Shown: one piece after another, positions 5,486 through 12,840 of the stretch | Position numbering within the stretch: position 1 is the stretch's first letter | Layout of the letters: every line of letters starts with the position of its first letter | DNA from: Phycisphaerae bacterium | GTDB lineage: Bacteria; Planctomycetota; Phycisphaerae; WQYP01 | Direction: 5' to 3' | NCBI GenBank assembly: GCA_013044065.1 | Contig: JABEVA010000374.1 | Span: 1-13,179 of the forward strand | DNA: 13,179 nt | Position numbers and translations under genes: made by a program | The notes under the pieces: model-generated | Told to the model about the DNA's origin: nothing | Seen by the model: the letters and a program-made list of their open reading frames with translations, nothing else | The model's database searches: none

Positions 5486-6907
5486 TCACACCGTTGCGGA
5501 TTGTTGACCGGTGTTCACGCCGGAATGATCATCAAGCCGCCGGGCGAACCGCAACAGGGGCAAACACAGCAACCATCCGCAGCCAAAAAAAATACTGTAG
5601 CGGTTCCATGCGATCGAGCCGGTGTGGCTGTGATGGGTGCCTATGGATTCGAGGATGAGGCCCCAGACCAGTGGCGAAAGACCGGCCGCCACGCTGGTAG
5701 CAACGGCAAAGACCGCAAAATAGTGGTTTCGGCCTTGATGGGGGATATTCAAGCTTTGCAGGCGATTATTGGCCGCAGCAAAATTTAGCGCCGACATTCC
5801 CATCAGCAGGTACAAAGTCCCGATAAAAACCGGATTCAGGGGAATGATTTTCGCAGCCAAAGCCCACCAGCCCAGAAAAATCAGGATGGACGCCACGACG
5901 CATAGCGTCATGATGGGGCGCGAGCCGATGCGGTCAATCACAACGCCGCTCCATAGTAAAGAAACCAGGCCACCAAACACCGATACGCTTGAAAGCAGGA
6001 CAATAGCGCTTTGTGAAAGGCCTTCGGTTTGGCGTAAGAAGGCAATCGTAAATACCCCCAATCCACCCCACACCAGGCTGTAGACCACATTAAAAATACT
6101 CAGTCGTCGAAAGCTTCTCTGCCGCAGCATTTCCCTCAGACCCACCCGTGCACCGCTGCGCGCATGCGACTCCGGTGTGGATATGTCAGGCAGGCGAACC
6201 AGACACAGCAAACTGGCAAACCCACCCGCACCAGCCAGGAAAAAGACCAATGCAAATTGCCACGGCTGGGGATTACCGAACAGACAGGCAGCCGCCACCA
6301 AAAGAGAAATGACATTGCCGCCCTGCCCGAAGAGCTGATCGCGTGTGAAAAATTTGCCCCGCACATCGGCAGGCACCAGAGAGGTAACCCAAGGCATGTA
6401 GGCTCCGCCTGTAATGCTGCGAAAAATGCTGAACACACCGATCGAAGCAAGTAACCATGCCACCTTGGCCAAGTTAGAGTCGGGCCAGAGCACCGAGCCG
6501 GCCAAGGCAAAGATGAACACGGTCCGGGCCGCCCATCCGCTGACCATCACGCGGCGGTAGCCGAACCGGGGCAACAGATATGCACCCGGAATCTGTAACA
6601 CGACCAGCAAGGGCGGAATAGCGGCCAGAACGCCGAGAATGGCATCGCCACATCCAATGCTCTTGGCGTAAAGAATCAGGGGCGAACCAAGCACCAGCGA
6701 CCAGGAGACCGCATTAAGCAAGGAGAATCGATTGGCCCAGGAAACTCCAGGCGGCAGCCCGACGGCCGAAAGCATTCCAAACGGCACCACCGGAGAACCG
6801 GCAAAGCGGAGGCTAAGCGGCGAACCATCCTGACCCTCATTGTCGAGCCGCGTGCTTCTGGGGATATCATCTGCCAAGTTGTGCGCTGGGCCTGAATTTT
6901 TAACCAT
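5486..6907 (-). CDS. MFS transporter
   Basis: About 473-residue major facilitator superfamily permease with roughly 12 hydrophobic segments after a ~50-residue hydrophilic N-terminus. Cytoplasmic-loop motif A-like sequences occur in both halves (YLLPRFGYRRV at about residue 110 and VIDRIGSRPIM at about 322), supporting the 6+6 arrangement. Substrate cannot be read from sequence. Its position 11 nt downstream of a Gfo/Idh/MocA dehydrogenase gene points to a sugar, sugar acid or polyol. The start is uncertain. ATG at 6905-6907 (MVKNSG) avoids overlap with the dehydrogenase, whereas an in-frame ATG at 6944-6946 would overlap it by 28 nt and add 13 residues. Neither has a good ribosome binding site, so translation may depend on coupling. 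Confidence 0.88.
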   Translation of the reverse strand: MVKNSGPAHNLADDIPRSTRLDNEGQDGSPLSLRFAGSPVVPFGMLSAVGLPPGVSWANRFSLLNAVSWSLVLGSPLILYAKSIGCGDAILGVLAAIPPLLVVLQIPGAYLLPRFGYRRVMVSGWAARTVFIFALAGSVLWPDSNLAKVAWLLASIGVFSIFRSITGGAYMPWVTSLVPADVRGKFFTRDQLFGQGGNVISLLVAAACLFGNPQPWQFALVFFLAGAGGFASLLCLVRLPDISTPESHARSGARVGLREMLRQRSFRRLSIFNVVYSLVWGGLGVFTIAFLRQTEGLSQSAIVLLSSVSVFGGLVSLLWSGVVIDRIGSRPIMTLCVVASILIFLGWWALAAKIIPLNPVFIGTLYLLMGMSALNFAAANNRLQSLNIPHQGRNHYFAVFAVATSVAAGLSPLVWGLILESIGTHHSHTGSIAWNRYSIFFGCGWLLCLPLLRFARRLDDHSGVNTGQQSATV

Positions 6908-6918
6908 GGTGTATGCTT

Positions 6919-8106
6919 CTATGCCACATCGGCGATGCGTATCCATTGGCGATGCTTGTGGCTTATCATGACCGCTTCCAGCACTTCCTGGCAGCGCAAC
7001 CCATCTTCAAAATTGGCGTGAAAGACCCGTCGCGGCCCGGCAAGATTCTCCAGGATGTCGTTGGCCGTGTTGATAAATGTGTGCTCATAACCAATGACAT
7101 GGCCGGCCGGCCAGTATTTGCCGCTGTAAGGATCCTGCCCCGCGGAAACACTGATGCGACGCCACCCCTTTTCCCGGGCCGGCAGTGTGTCATCAAAAAA
7201 GTCCAGGTAGCTGAAATCTTCAAAGTGAAAGCGGATGGCGCCTTTATCCCCATTTATTTCGATGCTGTTGCCATTGTGGTGGCCGGTGGCAAAGCGAGTC
7301 GCTTCAAAGGTGCCAATGGCACCGCTTTTGAAACGGGCAAGAAAAAGAACCGCATCATCCACGGTGACCCGTCCCTTTTTGACTTTTTCGCCACGGCGCA
7401 CCTGTGCGGTAAGCCCTTCCACCATTTCGCCAATCGGGCGCTCTTTTATAAAGGTATGTGCCAGACCGCAGACTTCCTGAAATTCATCGCCCAGTAAGAA
7501 TCGCGCCATATCAATGCTGTGCGCACCCAAATCACCATGCGAACCGGATCCCGCTAACGCCCCGGAAAGCCGCCATACCAAAGGAATATTCGGGTTCTTA
7601 ATCCAATCCTGCAAGTACACCGCCCGCACATGAAAAACCTTGCCAATGCGCCCTTCGGTAATCAACTGCCGGGCAAAGGCCAAGGCGGGTACCCGGCGAT
7701 AATTAAACCAAACAAAGTTAGGCACACCTGCTTTTTTCGCCGCCGCAGCCATTTGTTTGGCTTCCGGCAACGTACGGGCTAACGGCTTTTCACAGGACAC
7801 GGCTTTGCCGGCCGCAATAGCGGCCAAGGCCACCTCCGCATGGGCATTATTGGGAACCGTGATGTCCACTAGGGTTATTTCCGGATTAGAAACGACGCGA
7901 CGGTAATCGGTGGCCACATTCTTCCAGCCCCAACGATCCGCCGTTTGTCGGGCTTTGGCCTCGTTACGGCCACAGATCGTGTGCATAACGGGCAACACCG
8001 GTGGATCGAAAAAGTGCGGCACCTGAAGCCACGCATTGCTATGGGCTTTACCCATGAACTGATAGCCCACCAGACCTACATTTACCGCTCGCCTTTTGTC
8101 CGCCAT
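6919..8106 (-). CDS. Gfo/Idh/MocA-family NAD(P)-dependent oxidoreductase
   Basis: 395-residue cytoplasmic dehydrogenase of the glucose-fructose oxidoreductase/inositol dehydrogenase family. The N-terminal Rossmann fold shows GLVGYQFMGKAHS (residues 11-23), and CEKPLA (105-110) is the family's conserved EKP dinucleotide/substrate motif. The C-terminal domain carries GSHGDLGAHSIDMARFLLGD, with D192 and H196 in the positions used for catalysis in the family. Members oxidise or reduce sugars, inositols and amino-sugars, and the substrate is not predictable here. The length is typical. It is first in a probable two-gene operon with the MFS transporter. A weak GAGG lies 10 nt upstream of the ATG. 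It diverges from the LOV-GGDEF-EAL gene across a 208-nt intergenic region. Confidence 0.93.
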   Translation of the reverse strand: MADKRRAVNVGLVGYQFMGKAHSNAWLQVPHFFDPPVLPVMHTICGRNEAKARQTADRWGWKNVATDYRRVVSNPEITLVDITVPNNAHAEVALAAIAAGKAVSCEKPLARTLPEAKQMAAAAKKAGVPNFVWFNYRRVPALAFARQLITEGRIGKVFHVRAVYLQDWIKNPNIPLVWRLSGALAGSGSHGDLGAHSIDMARFLLGDEFQEVCGLAHTFIKERPIGEMVEGLTAQVRRGEKVKKGRVTVDDAVLFLARFKSGAIGTFEATRFATGHHNGNSIEINGDKGAIRFHFEDFSYLDFFDDTLPAREKGWRRISVSAGQDPYSGKYWPAGHVIGYEHTFINTANDILENLAGPRRVFHANFEDGLRCQEVLEAVMISHKHRQWIRIADVA

Positions 8107-8182
8107 AATTACATAACCTCGCCGTTGAATAGTTCATCCATTATGGCCGCGATTCAACCCATGGTGCAGCCCACTGAAGCCG

Positions 8183-8212
8183 ATTCTATCCGCTGGTCTT
8201 CCCAACCGTCAA
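8183..8212 (-). promoter_or_regulatory. Candidate promoter of the dehydrogenase-MFS operon
   Basis: Minus strand TTGACG (8207-8212), an 18-nt gap, then TAGAAT (8183-8188) resemble -35 and -10 elements. A perfect inverted repeat CCGTC-AATG-GACGG (8206-8219) overlaps the -35 box and could be an operator. The leader would be ~70 nt. This rests on consensus only. Confidence 0.35.
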
Positions 8213-8233
8213 TGGACGGAAGTTGACACAACT
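8206..8233. promoter_or_regulatory. Two adjacent inverted repeats between divergent genes (possible operators)
   Basis: CCGTC-AATG-GACGG (8206-8219) and AGTTG-ACA-CAACT (8221-8233) are perfect short palindromes lying side by side between the divergent dehydrogenase and LOV-GGDEF-EAL genes. The first overlaps a candidate -35 box. No regulator gene is adjacent to name as the binder. Confidence 0.3.
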
Positions 8234-8256
8234 ATTTCGTTTTTCCGCATTTTGCG

Positions 8257-8285
8257 TTGAAAATTGAAATAAAGTTCTATATAAT
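8257..8285 (+). promoter_or_regulatory. Sigma70-type promoter of the LOV-GGDEF-EAL gene
   Basis: TTGAAA (8257-8262), exactly 17 nt, then TATAAT (8280-8285), a near-consensus housekeeping promoter. Transcription would start near 8292, about 23 nt before the GTG at 8315. The surrounding AT-rich stretch is unlike the rest of the window. Confidence 0.7.
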
Positions 8286-8314
8286 TCATTAGTCTATCTG
8301 AGAGATCGAGAGAA

Positions 8315-10513
8315 GTGCTTGAGTTGATTGGATGGCGTCAGCCAATCGATTATGTCTTTTTTATCTACCTTCTGGCTGGTTTGGGACCGGCATTTTACAG
8401 GCCGCCCAACGGCGTATGGGCGCAGAAAGGTAAACTGGTGCACACGCTTTCGATTAGAGACCAAGTTTTTCGACAGTTTTTTGAATCCAGTCCGACGGTG
8501 GCGTTGGTGGTGGATCTTGCGGATGGCAAAATTGTGGCGGCTAACGCGGCAGCGATCACCTTTTACGGATGGCCTCACGACACGCTCCTCTCCATGACCA
8601 TGAGCCAAATCAACACTATGCCTCCCGACGGCATGGCCAAGTTGCTCGCCCACCTGAACCAAGCCAAGAGCGGATTGTTTCATTTTCAGCATCGGCTCGC
8701 CTCGGGTGAAGTGGTGGATGTAGAATCTTCCAATACGGCCATTGAAGTCGCCGGGCGACGCTTATGCCTGGTTATTGTCCACGATCTTTCCGAACAAAAG
8801 CGCGCGGAAGAATCACTTTGGCTGGCCCGACGGGCAATGGATGCCTCCGCCACAGGCCTGACCATTGCCGATGGCCGCCAACCAGATCTACCGCTGATCT
8901 ATGCCAATCCCGCTTTTCTACAAATGACCGGCTACACACGCGACGAGGTGCAGGGCCGCAATTGCCGCTTTCTACAAAATGATGATCGCAACCAGCCGGA
9001 ACTCGACACCTTGCGCGCGGCCATTAAAAAGGGCCAGCCATGTGAAGTAATTCTGCGCAACTACCGCAAGGATGGTACCGCCTTCTGGAATGAAATCACC
9101 ATTGCCCCCGTCTTCGATGCCGCCGGACTTATTACCCACTACATCGGCACGCAAAAGGATATCTCAGATCGCAAAGCCGCCGAGGCTCATGTGGAGCGAC
9201 TGGCCTATTTTGATTCACTCACCGACCTGCCCAACCGTCGTTTGTTTTTAGATCGGCTGGCCAGCAACTTGGCATTGTCAATTCGAAACGACACCCATGG
9301 CGTGGCAGCGGTATTGGATCTCGACAATTTCAAAAATCTCAATGATGCCGAAGGCCCAGACATGGGAGACCTGCTTCTGCGAGAAATTGCCTCGCGCTTG
9401 CAAAGTTGCCTGCGTGAAGGCGATACCGCCGCCCGCCTGGGTGGAGATGAATTTGCCATTTTGCTGACCAACCTGTCCGCGGACGGGACTACTGCGGCGC
9501 AGCTCGGGAGGACCATTCTGGAGCGCATTGGCAAGTCCATTGAAGTCCCGCTCGCGCTTGGCTCCATTCAACATCAGTTAACCACAAGCATCGGCGCAGT
9601 GGTATTTCCCACCGGCAAAGAAGCACCGGCGGATATTTTGCAAAAAGCGAATACCGCCCTCGACCGGTCCAAAGCTGCCGGTAAAAACACCATCTCCTAC
9701 TTTGAAGCCGCGATGCAGGACCATGTGCAGCGCCGCGTGACGATGGAGCGAGATCTGCGTACAGCCGTGGAATCCGGGGAGTTTCGCATGTTTCTTCAGC
9801 CGCAGGTTCTTGGGAATGGCACCATCATTGGAGCTGAAGCCTTAATTCGTTGGCAGCATCCGACCAAAGGTCTGGTGCCGCCCCTGGATTTTATCCCCGT
9901 TGCAGAAGAAACCGGCTTGATCGTTGACATTGGAGAATGGATTTTTCGGCAAGCCTGCCAGACCGTGAAGCGTTTGGAGGCCTGGAATAATGGACTGCGG
10001 ATTGCCGTTAATGTCAGTCCCCGCCAGTTCCGCATGGCTAATTTTCCAACACGCATGGCAGCCATCATTGAGGAAGTGGGCATCAAGCCGCACCAGGTGG
10101 CTATGGAAGTTACCGAAGCGGTATTTTTTGACAATCTTAGCCATGCGGTGGCGACGATGAATGAGCTAAAAAGCTTGGGCGTACGTTTGTCCCTTGATGA
10201 TTTCGGCACGGGCTATTCGTCGCTGTCCTATCTGCAAAAATTACCGATTGCAGAGCTCAAGATCGACCGGTCTTTCATCAAAGATGCCCCCACCAACCCC
10301 AACGACGCCGCGCTGGTGGAGGCGATTTTAGCCGTAGCTCGACAGCGAAAGCTTGATGTAGTAGCTGAGGGCGTGGAATCGGTCAAACATGTGGACTTTC
10401 TCAAATCACGTGGCTGCCGAGTGTTTCAGGGTTACTATTTCGGGCGACCGGTTCCGGCGGAGGAATTTGTGGCCGCCATCGAAAAGCCCCAAGTTGATCC
10501 GTCGGCCGGCTGA
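8315..10513 (+). CDS. PAS-LOV-GGDEF-EAL protein (probable blue-light-responsive c-di-GMP enzyme)
   Basis: 732-residue multidomain signalling protein. A short hydrophobic N-terminus (11-28) precedes a PAS domain (about 47-160). A LOV domain follows at about 172-285. It has YANPAF, the photoactive-cysteine signature GRNCRFLQ (Cys217), NYRKDGTAFWN (N249, N259) and Q280 in YIGTQKDIS, the expected flavin contacts. The GGDEF domain (~295-462) has intact GGDEF at 376-380, metal-binding D335, and an inhibitory RxxD site (R367-D370) five residues upstream. The EAL domain (~478-722) keeps E508 (EAL), N566, E598, D628-D629 (DDFGTG), K649, E685 and Q705, so phosphodiesterase residues look complete. It is therefore likely bifunctional, making or degrading c-di-GMP in response to blue light. 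Start: GTG at 8315 follows the promoter closely with a GAGAG-rich leader. An alternative GTG at 8438 (residue 42) has AGAAAGG 7 nt upstream and would retain all domains. Confidence 0.92.
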   Translation: MLELIGWRQPIDYVFFIYLLAGLGPAFYRPPNGVWAQKGKLVHTLSIRDQVFRQFFESSPTVALVVDLADGKIVAANAAAITFYGWPHDTLLSMTMSQINTMPPDGMAKLLAHLNQAKSGLFHFQHRLASGEVVDVESSNTAIEVAGRRLCLVIVHDLSEQKRAEESLWLARRAMDASATGLTIADGRQPDLPLIYANPAFLQMTGYTRDEVQGRNCRFLQNDDRNQPELDTLRAAIKKGQPCEVILRNYRKDGTAFWNEITIAPVFDAAGLITHYIGTQKDISDRKAAEAHVERLAYFDSLTDLPNRRLFLDRLASNLALSIRNDTHGVAAVLDLDNFKNLNDAEGPDMGDLLLREIASRLQSCLREGDTAARLGGDEFAILLTNLSADGTTAAQLGRTILERIGKSIEVPLALGSIQHQLTTSIGAVVFPTGKEAPADILQKANTALDRSKAAGKNTISYFEAAMQDHVQRRVTMERDLRTAVESGEFRMFLQPQVLGNGTIIGAEALIRWQHPTKGLVPPLDFIPVAEETGLIVDIGEWIFRQACQTVKRLEAWNNGLRIAVNVSPRQFRMANFPTRMAAIIEEVGIKPHQVAMEVTEAVFFDNLSHAVATMNELKSLGVRLSLDDFGTGYSSLSYLQKLPIAELKIDRSFIKDAPTNPNDAALVEAILAVARQRKLDVVAEGVESVKHVDFLKSRGCRVFQGYYFGRPVPAEEFVAAIEKPQVDPSAG

Positions 10514-10695
10514 TGCCGTTGCCGGAGCCATTAGCGGTGGATGGATCCGGATAGGGGGGATCAGACTGGGCTGATGAAAACCCTGAAGTTCTAGCGAGAA
10601 ACGGGGGCGAAAATCGATTCTGTTGCGCGTTGGGGGATTCGGCGGCGTGAGCGGCTTGGAATTTTGTGCCTTTGTTGCCAGGGCGGAAGTCCCGA

Positions 10696-10801
10696 TTCAG
10701 GGCCTGTTGATTTAGTGCCATTTTCGGCATTTTCACCCTGATTTTTTGAGCGCCAAGGCCGATTGGAGGCGAGAAATTCGATTAAATCAACAGGCCCTTC
10801 A
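10696..10801. mobile_element. MITE-like element with 15-bp terminal inverted repeats and TTCA duplication
   Basis: Perfect 15-bp terminal inverted repeats GGGCCTGTTGATTTA (10700-10714) and TAAATCAACAGGCCC (10783-10797) bound a 98-bp element with no coding capacity. TTCA flanks it on both sides (10696-10699 and 10798-10801) as a 4-bp direct repeat, consistent with target duplication. Outside these, GTCCCGA (10689-10695) and TCGGGAC (10802-10808) are complementary, so the reconstructed empty site is a 7-bp stem with a TTCA loop. The transposase family that might move it is not encoded here. An alternative is a plain long imperfect hairpin, or the decayed ends of an insertion sequence. Confidence 0.55.
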
Positions 10802-10806
10802 TCGGG

Positions 10807-10908
10807 ACGCCATGGTCTCCCGACGAATGTCGGGACATTCGGGACCGGGCTCAATGATGGCGTAAACCCGAGGTCTCGGGACGAATGAAAAGTGGCGGAT
10901 CTTTTCAT
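10807..10908. repeat. REP-like cluster of palindromes
   Basis: Closely packed inverted repeats. ACGCCAT (10807-10813) pairs with ATGGCGT (10857-10863) and encloses TCCCGAC-GAAT-GTCGGGA (10818-10835), which overlaps CGAATGTC-GG-GACATTCG (10824-10841). Then come CCCGAG-GT-CTCGGG (10867-10880) and ATGAAAAG/CTTTTCAT with an 8-nt loop (10885-10908). A 16-bp direct repeat, GGTCTCssGACGAATG, occurs at 10814-10829 (CC) and 10872-10887 (GG). This resembles repetitive extragenic palindrome clusters; whether it is repeated elsewhere in the genome cannot be seen here. Confidence 0.5.
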
Positions 10909-11154
10909 CAGGCTAGGATCAGACTTCTGAAATGGGGACTCGCTAAGGGACCGGGCAAAAGCATCATCACACTTTCCGGCTGGTCCTCCCGGCCGCTGGC
11001 TGGGTTGCTCGCTCCTTGCAGACCTACGGGCGGGGTATGAGCGCCGCTCAGGCCTCGCCAGCGACCAAAATTACTGCTCTGTAAAATGCGAATTTATTTT
11101 TGCGCGGCCGCCAGAGCTTCATTTCATGGTCGGATGGTGTTATTCTGGGTGTCG

Positions 11155-12840
11155 ATGCGGCGCGTGCTGATTATTTTTTCGTTGCTACTGATGCTGGTCT
11201 TTGTCGGCGGCTTCTGGATTTCCGGCGGGGCTGCGGTACGCTCCCGGGCGATTATCTTTTGTCAGGCGGGGCAAATTCACACGCTGGACCCCGCCGGGAT
11301 GACGTGGATCCAGGATATTCGCGCGGGCCTGGCACTGTGGCAGGGGTTGACGCAGTATAACCCCACAACACTGCGCCCGATGCCGGGCGTGGCCAAAAGT
11401 TGGACACTTTCCGCCAATGGGCGCACGTATACGTTTCACCTGCGGCGTCGGGCGCGGTGGTCCAACGGTGATCCGGTAACGGGCGCGAATTTTGTCTTGG
11501 CGTGGAAACGCATGTTACAGCCGGTGACTGGAGCGGGTTATGTGGAAATGTTTTTCCATATTGCCGGGGCCAGAGCTTATTTTAACGCTTTGGCTAAACC
11601 GCGTGAGAGGCCTCGGCCATTTTCATCGGTGGGCATCAAGGCACCGGATTTGCATACACTTGTTGTGCATCTCAATGCTCCGTGCCCTTATTTTCTGGAC
11701 CTGATGGCGTTTCCGCCATTTTTTCCGCTCAACCAGCAGAGCATGGCGGGCTTCGCGGTCCGGAAGGGTGCTTCGCTTGTTTACTACAATCCACGGTTTA
11801 CCAGGCCTCCATACCTGGTAACCGACGGCCCATACCGACTCACGGCGTGGAAGTTTCACCAGTATCTGGAATTCAAGCCCAACCGGTATTTTTGGGCGCG
11901 CCAAACGGTGCATTGCCGGGAGCTGCGCATTGTTTCGTTTTCCGATTCGCTTTCGGCCTTCCGGGCGTACCAGAGCGGAGCGGTGGATGTGCTTTCATTT
12001 GTGCCACCGGAATTTACCGCGGCGCTGCTGCGTCAACAGCGAGCGGGTCTGCGGCACGATGTGCACTATAGACCGGTTTTTGGTACGTATTATTATATTA
12101 TCAATTGCACGCGAGCGCCGTTGAGCAATCCGCTGATCCGTCGGGCGCTGGACTTGGCCATTAACAAAAGGCAGATTGTGGATGATGTCACGCGGCTCCA
12201 TGAAAAACCGCTTACGGTGTTGGTGCCGCCAGGAATCATTCCCGGCTACCATAGCCCGCATGGACTGGCGATGGACGTACCGGAAGCCCGCCGACTGATG
12301 CGGCGGGCGGGTTATCCGGACGGGCGTGGCCTGCGGCCGCTGAAGTTTCTGACCAACGATACCGATTCCATGAACATGCTGGTGGCGCAGGCGATCGCGC
12401 AGATGTGGCAGCGCAACCTGGGGGTGCGAATTCGCATTGCCACGGAAGAGAGCAAGGCCTTTAACCAGGACTGCGTGCAGGGTAATTTTGACATCGCGCG
12501 GGCCGGCTGGTATGGAGATTACATGGACCCCACCACCTGGCTGGATCTATTTGTCACAGGCAATCCGAACAACCACAGTCGATTTACCACCCCGCGATAC
12601 GATCAGTTCATGGAGCGGGCGGATAGCGAGGCGGATCCAGCGCGAAGGTTGGCCCTGCTGACAGATGCGGAGCGGTTGCTGGTGGATCGTTACATGCCGG
12701 CCATTCCATTGTTTCAATATACCGATGGCCTGATGTATCATGCGCGGGTGATCGGCGGTATCCGGCCGAACGTGCGGATGATAACGCTGCTGCAATACAT
12801 TCATTGGAAACAGCGGCCCCACGGAGACACGTATCGATGA
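11155..12840 (+). CDS. Oligopeptide/dipeptide ABC transporter substrate-binding protein (SBP_bac_5)
   Basis: About 561-residue extracytoplasmic solute-binding protein of the OppA/DppA type, which captures peptides in the periplasm for the ABC permease. Residues 1-26 (MRRVLIIFSLLLMLVFVGGFWISGGA) are a positively charged then hydrophobic signal or anchor segment with no lipobox cysteine. Family features follow: GLTQYNPTTLRPMPGVAKSWTLS, then TYTFHLRRRARWSNGDPVTGANFVLAWKRML, the mid-region GPYRL, and late PLIRRALDLAINKRQIVDDV and ARAGWYGDYMDPTTWLDLF. An in-frame ATG at 11086 would add 23 residues and 11134 would add 7. None of the three has a strong ribosome binding site, and 11155 is preferred because it gives a normal signal sequence. 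The stop overlaps the next start as ATGA, so it is coupled to the OppB-type permease. Confidence 0.9.
   Translation: MRRVLIIFSLLLMLVFVGGFWISGGAAVRSRAIIFCQAGQIHTLDPAGMTWIQDIRAGLALWQGLTQYNPTTLRPMPGVAKSWTLSANGRTYTFHLRRRARWSNGDPVTGANFVLAWKRMLQPVTGAGYVEMFFHIAGARAYFNALAKPRERPRPFSSVGIKAPDLHTLVVHLNAPCPYFLDLMAFPPFFPLNQQSMAGFAVRKGASLVYYNPRFTRPPYLVTDGPYRLTAWKFHQYLEFKPNRYFWARQTVHCRELRIVSFSDSLSAFRAYQSGAVDVLSFVPPEFTAALLRQQRAGLRHDVHYRPVFGTYYYIINCTRAPLSNPLIRRALDLAINKRQIVDDVTRLHEKPLTVLVPPGIIPGYHSPHGLAMDVPEARRLMRRAGYPDGRGLRPLKFLTNDTDSMNMLVAQAIAQMWQRNLGVRIRIATEESKAFNQDCVQGNFDIARAGWYGDYMDPTTWLDLFVTGNPNNHSRFTTPRYDQFMERADSEADPARRLALLTDAERLLVDRYMPAIPLFQYTDGLMYHARVIGGIRPNVRMITLLQYIHWKQRPHGDTYR

Larger units (their letters stand above)
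10514..11154. other. Non-coding, repeat-rich intergenic stretch
   Basis: This ~640-nt stretch lies between the LOV-GGDEF-EAL stop and the likely start of the substrate-binding protein. No convincing gene is present: minus-strand frames through 10591-10908 run across the inverted repeats and are low-complexity. It holds a MITE-like element (10700-10797), a cluster of palindromes (10807-10908) and otherwise featureless sequence. I see no clear rho-independent terminator for the upstream gene and no convincing promoter for the downstream one. Confidence 0.6.

Noticed and set aside
10560..10582. ATCAG/CTGAT stem after the LOV gene as a terminator
   Set aside because: The 5-bp stem is weak and is followed by an A-rich, not T-rich, tract on the transcribed strand.
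10591..10908. Minus-strand frame of 105 codons in the intergenic stretch
   Set aside because: It runs through both ends of the MITE-like element and the palindrome cluster and has low-complexity basic composition with no domain. Such frames are typically artefacts over repeats.
10901..10915. TTTCATCAGGCTAGGAT as a fourth copy of the regulator box
   Set aside because: Only the first half-site matches. The second half-site, the 11-bp repeat and a -10 hexamer at the right distance are all missing.
11117..11131. CTTCATTTCATGG upstream of the peptide-binding-protein gene as a regulator box
   Set aside because: The two TTCAT units are 6 nt apart rather than 11, lie on the plus strand and have no -10 hexamer at the required spacing.
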